Below, one piece after another: positions 62,590 through 64,000 of a DNA stretch of 64,000 nt. The notes below the pieces were generated by a model. The model searched no databases. It was not told the DNA's origin and was given only the letters and a program-made list of their open reading frames with translations. Each line of letters starts with the position of its first letter. The first letter of the stretch is position 1. The translations under genes and the position numbers were made by a program. Source of the stretch: Desulfofundulus kuznetsovii DSM 6115 (GTDB taxonomy: Bacteria > Bacillota > Desulfotomaculia > Desulfotomaculales > Desulfovirgulaceae); contig NC_015573.1 of NCBI RefSeq assembly GCF_000214705.1, forward strand, positions 2,611,001 to 2,675,000, read 5' to 3'.

Positions 62590-62710
62590 TCTGAAAATTC
62601 CTTGTATAAAAGCATTTCGACTTAAAGGGGATAAATCCTTTTCAAAAAATCGACAAAGAAGAAAAATTTTTTTGTCCACATTTTTAGACACCTTGGCCCT
62701 TGTCAAAAAC

Positions 62711-62755
62711 AAAAAAGATCCTGCCACCCCCTTTAGTTAGAAGGCTTTCGGATCT
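62711..62755 (-). terminator. Possible attenuator in the livJ leader
   Basis: Minus-strand AGATCC (62755-62750 side) pairs with GGATCT (62721-62716), followed by a T tract. GGATC at 62765-62761 can pair instead with GATCC at 62754-62750, giving a mutually exclusive hairpin, as in attenuators. It lies about 215 bases before livJ. Confidence 0.4.
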
Positions 62756-62769
62756 TTCCCCGATCCACC

Positions 62770-62793
62770 CGGCCGGGCGCCGTTACCCGGCCG
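62770..62793. other. GC-rich hairpin in the livJ-ACT intergenic region
   Basis: CGGCCGGG (62770-62777) pairs with CCCGGCCG (62786-62793). A second pair GAAAACAA/TTGTTTTC follows directly. The 62498-63033 gap between divergent genes is rich in such structures and has no open frame of note. Confidence 0.4.
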
Positions 62794-62825
62794 AGAAAAC
62801 AATTTTTCCTTGTTTTCCCCATTTT

Positions 62826-62856
62826 ACACCTGCCAAAGGCCAGGTGTCAATCTTTT
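62826..62856 (+). terminator. Terminator-like hairpin before the ACT-domain gene
   Basis: ACACCTG (62826-62832) pairs with CAGGTGT (62841-62847), followed by CAATCTTTTTATT. If an upstream rightward promoter exists it would attenuate the ACT gene; otherwise it insulates the divergent units. Confidence 0.4.
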
Positions 62857-63033
62857 TATTCATCAAAACTTGATTTCGTCAACTGTTTAAAAAACTATAC
62901 ACCAACACCTTGCGCGGGGAGTTGTTTAACTGGTCCGCGGGCGGTATGTTTTAAAGGCTACGTTACCGGCAGGAGTTCCACACTTTTAAAGCGAATAGTT
63001 ATTTGTCGAGCCTACAGAAAGGAAGAAGTCCAT

Positions 63034-63327
63034 ATGTGTGCACAGGAACCAAAGAAAAACCGGATTATCGTCACCGTCCTGGGACCCGACCGGGTGGGCA
63101 TTATCGCCGGGGTGGCCCGGGTGCTGGCCGAAAACAACATCAATATCCTGGACATCAGCCAGACCATATTGCAGGAATTTCTGGCCATGATCATGATTGC
63201 CGACATGGAAAAAAGTCGCATCGACCTGAGCACTTTAAAAGAACGCCTGGCGGCAAAAGGGTCCGAACTGGGGGTGCGCATCGACGCCCAGCACGAGGAC
63301 GCCTTCCGCTTCATGCATAGAATCTAA
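63034..63327 (+). CDS. ACT-domain protein (UPF0237 family)
   Basis: 97 residues. A single ACT domain: RIIVTVLGPDRVGIIAGVARVLAENNINILDISQTI, with the GPDRVGI ligand loop. Start ATG 63034 follows GAAAGGAAG. Such proteins nearly always precede the PFL/DUF711 gene, as here, 35 bases apart, and are presumed to bind an amino acid or similar ligand to control it. Confidence 0.9.
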   Translation: MCAQEPKKNRIIVTVLGPDRVGIIAGVARVLAENNINILDISQTILQEFLAMIMIADMEKSRIDLSTLKERLAAKGSELGVRIDAQHEDAFRFMHRI

Positions 63328-63362
63328 CCTAAACTTAGGAATACAAAGGAGAAACAAATACC

Positions 63363-64000
63363 ATGCTTACCCTGGCAGAAATCATGGAAACCATCAAGAT
63401 GGTCCAGGAGGAAAACCTGGACATTCGCACCATTACCATGGGCATCAGCCTGCGGGACTGCGCGGACCCGGATCTCAAGAGGGCATGCCGGAAAATCTAC
63501 GATAAAATCACCCGCCTGGCCAGCAGGCTGGTTGCGGTGGGAGAAGAAATCAGCCGGGAATACGGCATTCCCATCGTACACAAAAGAATCTCCGTCACCC
63601 CCATTTCCCTGATTGCCGAATGCAGCCGTCAGGAAGATTACGTGGAATACGCCCTTACCCTGGATGCCGCCGCGGCCGCCGTAGGGGTAAACTTTATCGG
63701 CGGCTTTTCTGCTCTGGTACACAAAGGCTTTACCGGCGGGGACCGGATATTGATTACTTCCATCCCCGCCGCCCTGGCCGGCACCGGAAGGGTCTGCGCC
63801 TCGGTAAACGTGGCTACCACCAGGGCGGGCATAAATATGGACGCCGTTTACCTGATGGGCCGGGTGATTAAAGAAACCGCCGCGCGGACGGCGGAACAGG
63901 GCGGCTTGGGCTGTGCCAAACTGGTGGTTTTCAGCAACGTCCCCGAGGACAACCCCTTTATGGCCGGCGCCTTTCATGGAATCGGGGAGCCCGAATGTAC
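63363..64000 (+). CDS. PFL-family (DUF711/UPF0210) protein, N-terminal part
   Basis: 212 residues present, cut by the window end. ATG 63363 follows [41 protein letters not shown] and [18 protein letters not shown] mark the DUF711 family, related in fold to pyruvate formate-lyase but without a known reaction. Paired with the ACT-domain gene. Confidence 0.9.
   Translation, partial: MLTLAEIMETIKMVQEENLDIRTITMGISLRDCADPDLKRACRKIYDKITRLASRLVAVGEEISREYGIPIVHKRISVTPISLIAECSRQEDYVEYALTLDAAAAAVGVNFIGGFSALVHKGFTGGDRILITSIPAALAGTGRVCASVNVATTRAGINMDAVYLMGRVIKETAARTAEQGGLGCAKLVVFSNVPEDNPFMAGAFHGIGEPEC

Noticed and set aside
1-64000. CRISPR arrays, tRNA or rRNA genes, prophage
   Set aside because: No regularly spaced repeats, cloverleaf or rRNA motifs, or phage structural genes were seen; the holin-like gene at 44 kb stands alone.

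Overview
The window comes from a spore-forming, anaerobic, probably thermophilic member of the Firmicutes, most likely in the Desulfotomaculum/Pelotomaculum/Desulfofundulus group. The assignment is an inference from gene content: sporulation genes (yqfC, yqfD, spoIIP, a YhcN/YlaJ lipoprotein), Firmicutes-type gene orders (yqfC-yqfD-phoH-pgpH-ybeY-dgkA-cdd-era and lepA-hemW-hrcA-grpE-dnaK-dnaJ-prmA-rsmE-mtaB), a selenocysteine-containing SelD, an archaeal-like (group III) chaperonin, and strong AGGAGG-type ribosome binding sites with many GTG and TTG starts. No rRNA, tRNA or CRISPR array was seen.

Layout. 1-2.5 kb: start of a sporulation lipoprotein gene, flavin prenyltransferase UbiX and Mg2+ transporter MgtE. 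2.7-9.8 kb: leftward yqfC-to-era operon. 10.0-11.7 kb: selenium genes selD (in-frame UGA plus SECIS hairpin) and yedF. 11.9-18.5 kb: an AT-rich orphan beta-propeller-like gene, then a copper-response region (csoR, an 18-residue Cys/His peptide, a decayed IS1634-type insertion sequence, and copA). Matching CsoR-type operators precede both csoR and copA. 19.5-22.8 kb: a fluoride-response locus with two fluoride riboswitches serving a cation/proton antiporter, a universal stress protein and an MFS transporter, with no CrcB or CLC-F. 23-27.4 kb: an AAA ATPase, then NfeD/FloA membrane-domain genes and a membrane-anchored LPLPGPW-repeat protein. The nfeD-floA gap is filled by two large inverted-repeat elements.

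27.6-41 kb: a long leftward housekeeping and heat-shock block (rpsU, hinT, mtaB, rsmE, prmA, dnaJ, dnaK, grpE, group III chaperonin, hrcA, hemW, lepA). A textbook CIRCE element and sigma-A promoter lie before hrcA. 41-46 kb: HPP-family protein, tRNA m1A58 methyltransferase, SpoIIP, holin-like protein, rpsT and holA. 46-48.8 kb: molybdenum-cofactor operon (moaA, moaC, MOSC, mobB, MTH1187 family). 49-56.3 kb: a multi-subunit amino-acid (probably proline) dehydrogenase cluster with a P5C-dehydrogenase-like aldehyde dehydrogenase, a sigma-54 promoter and a sigma-54 activator. A third large inverted-repeat element interrupts this operon. 56.3-62.5 kb: a second sigma-54 activator and a complete branched-chain-amino-acid-type ABC importer (livF, livG, livM, livH, livJ). 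63.0-64 kb: an ACT-domain protein and the start of a PFL/DUF711-family gene.

The most notable items are the tandem fluoride-riboswitch locus without a known fluoride exporter, the three ORF-free inverted-repeat elements (two with compensatory changes in their arms), the selenocysteine SelD, the group III chaperonin under HrcA/CIRCE, the FloA-linked repeat protein, and the frame-fused dehydrogenase subunit.
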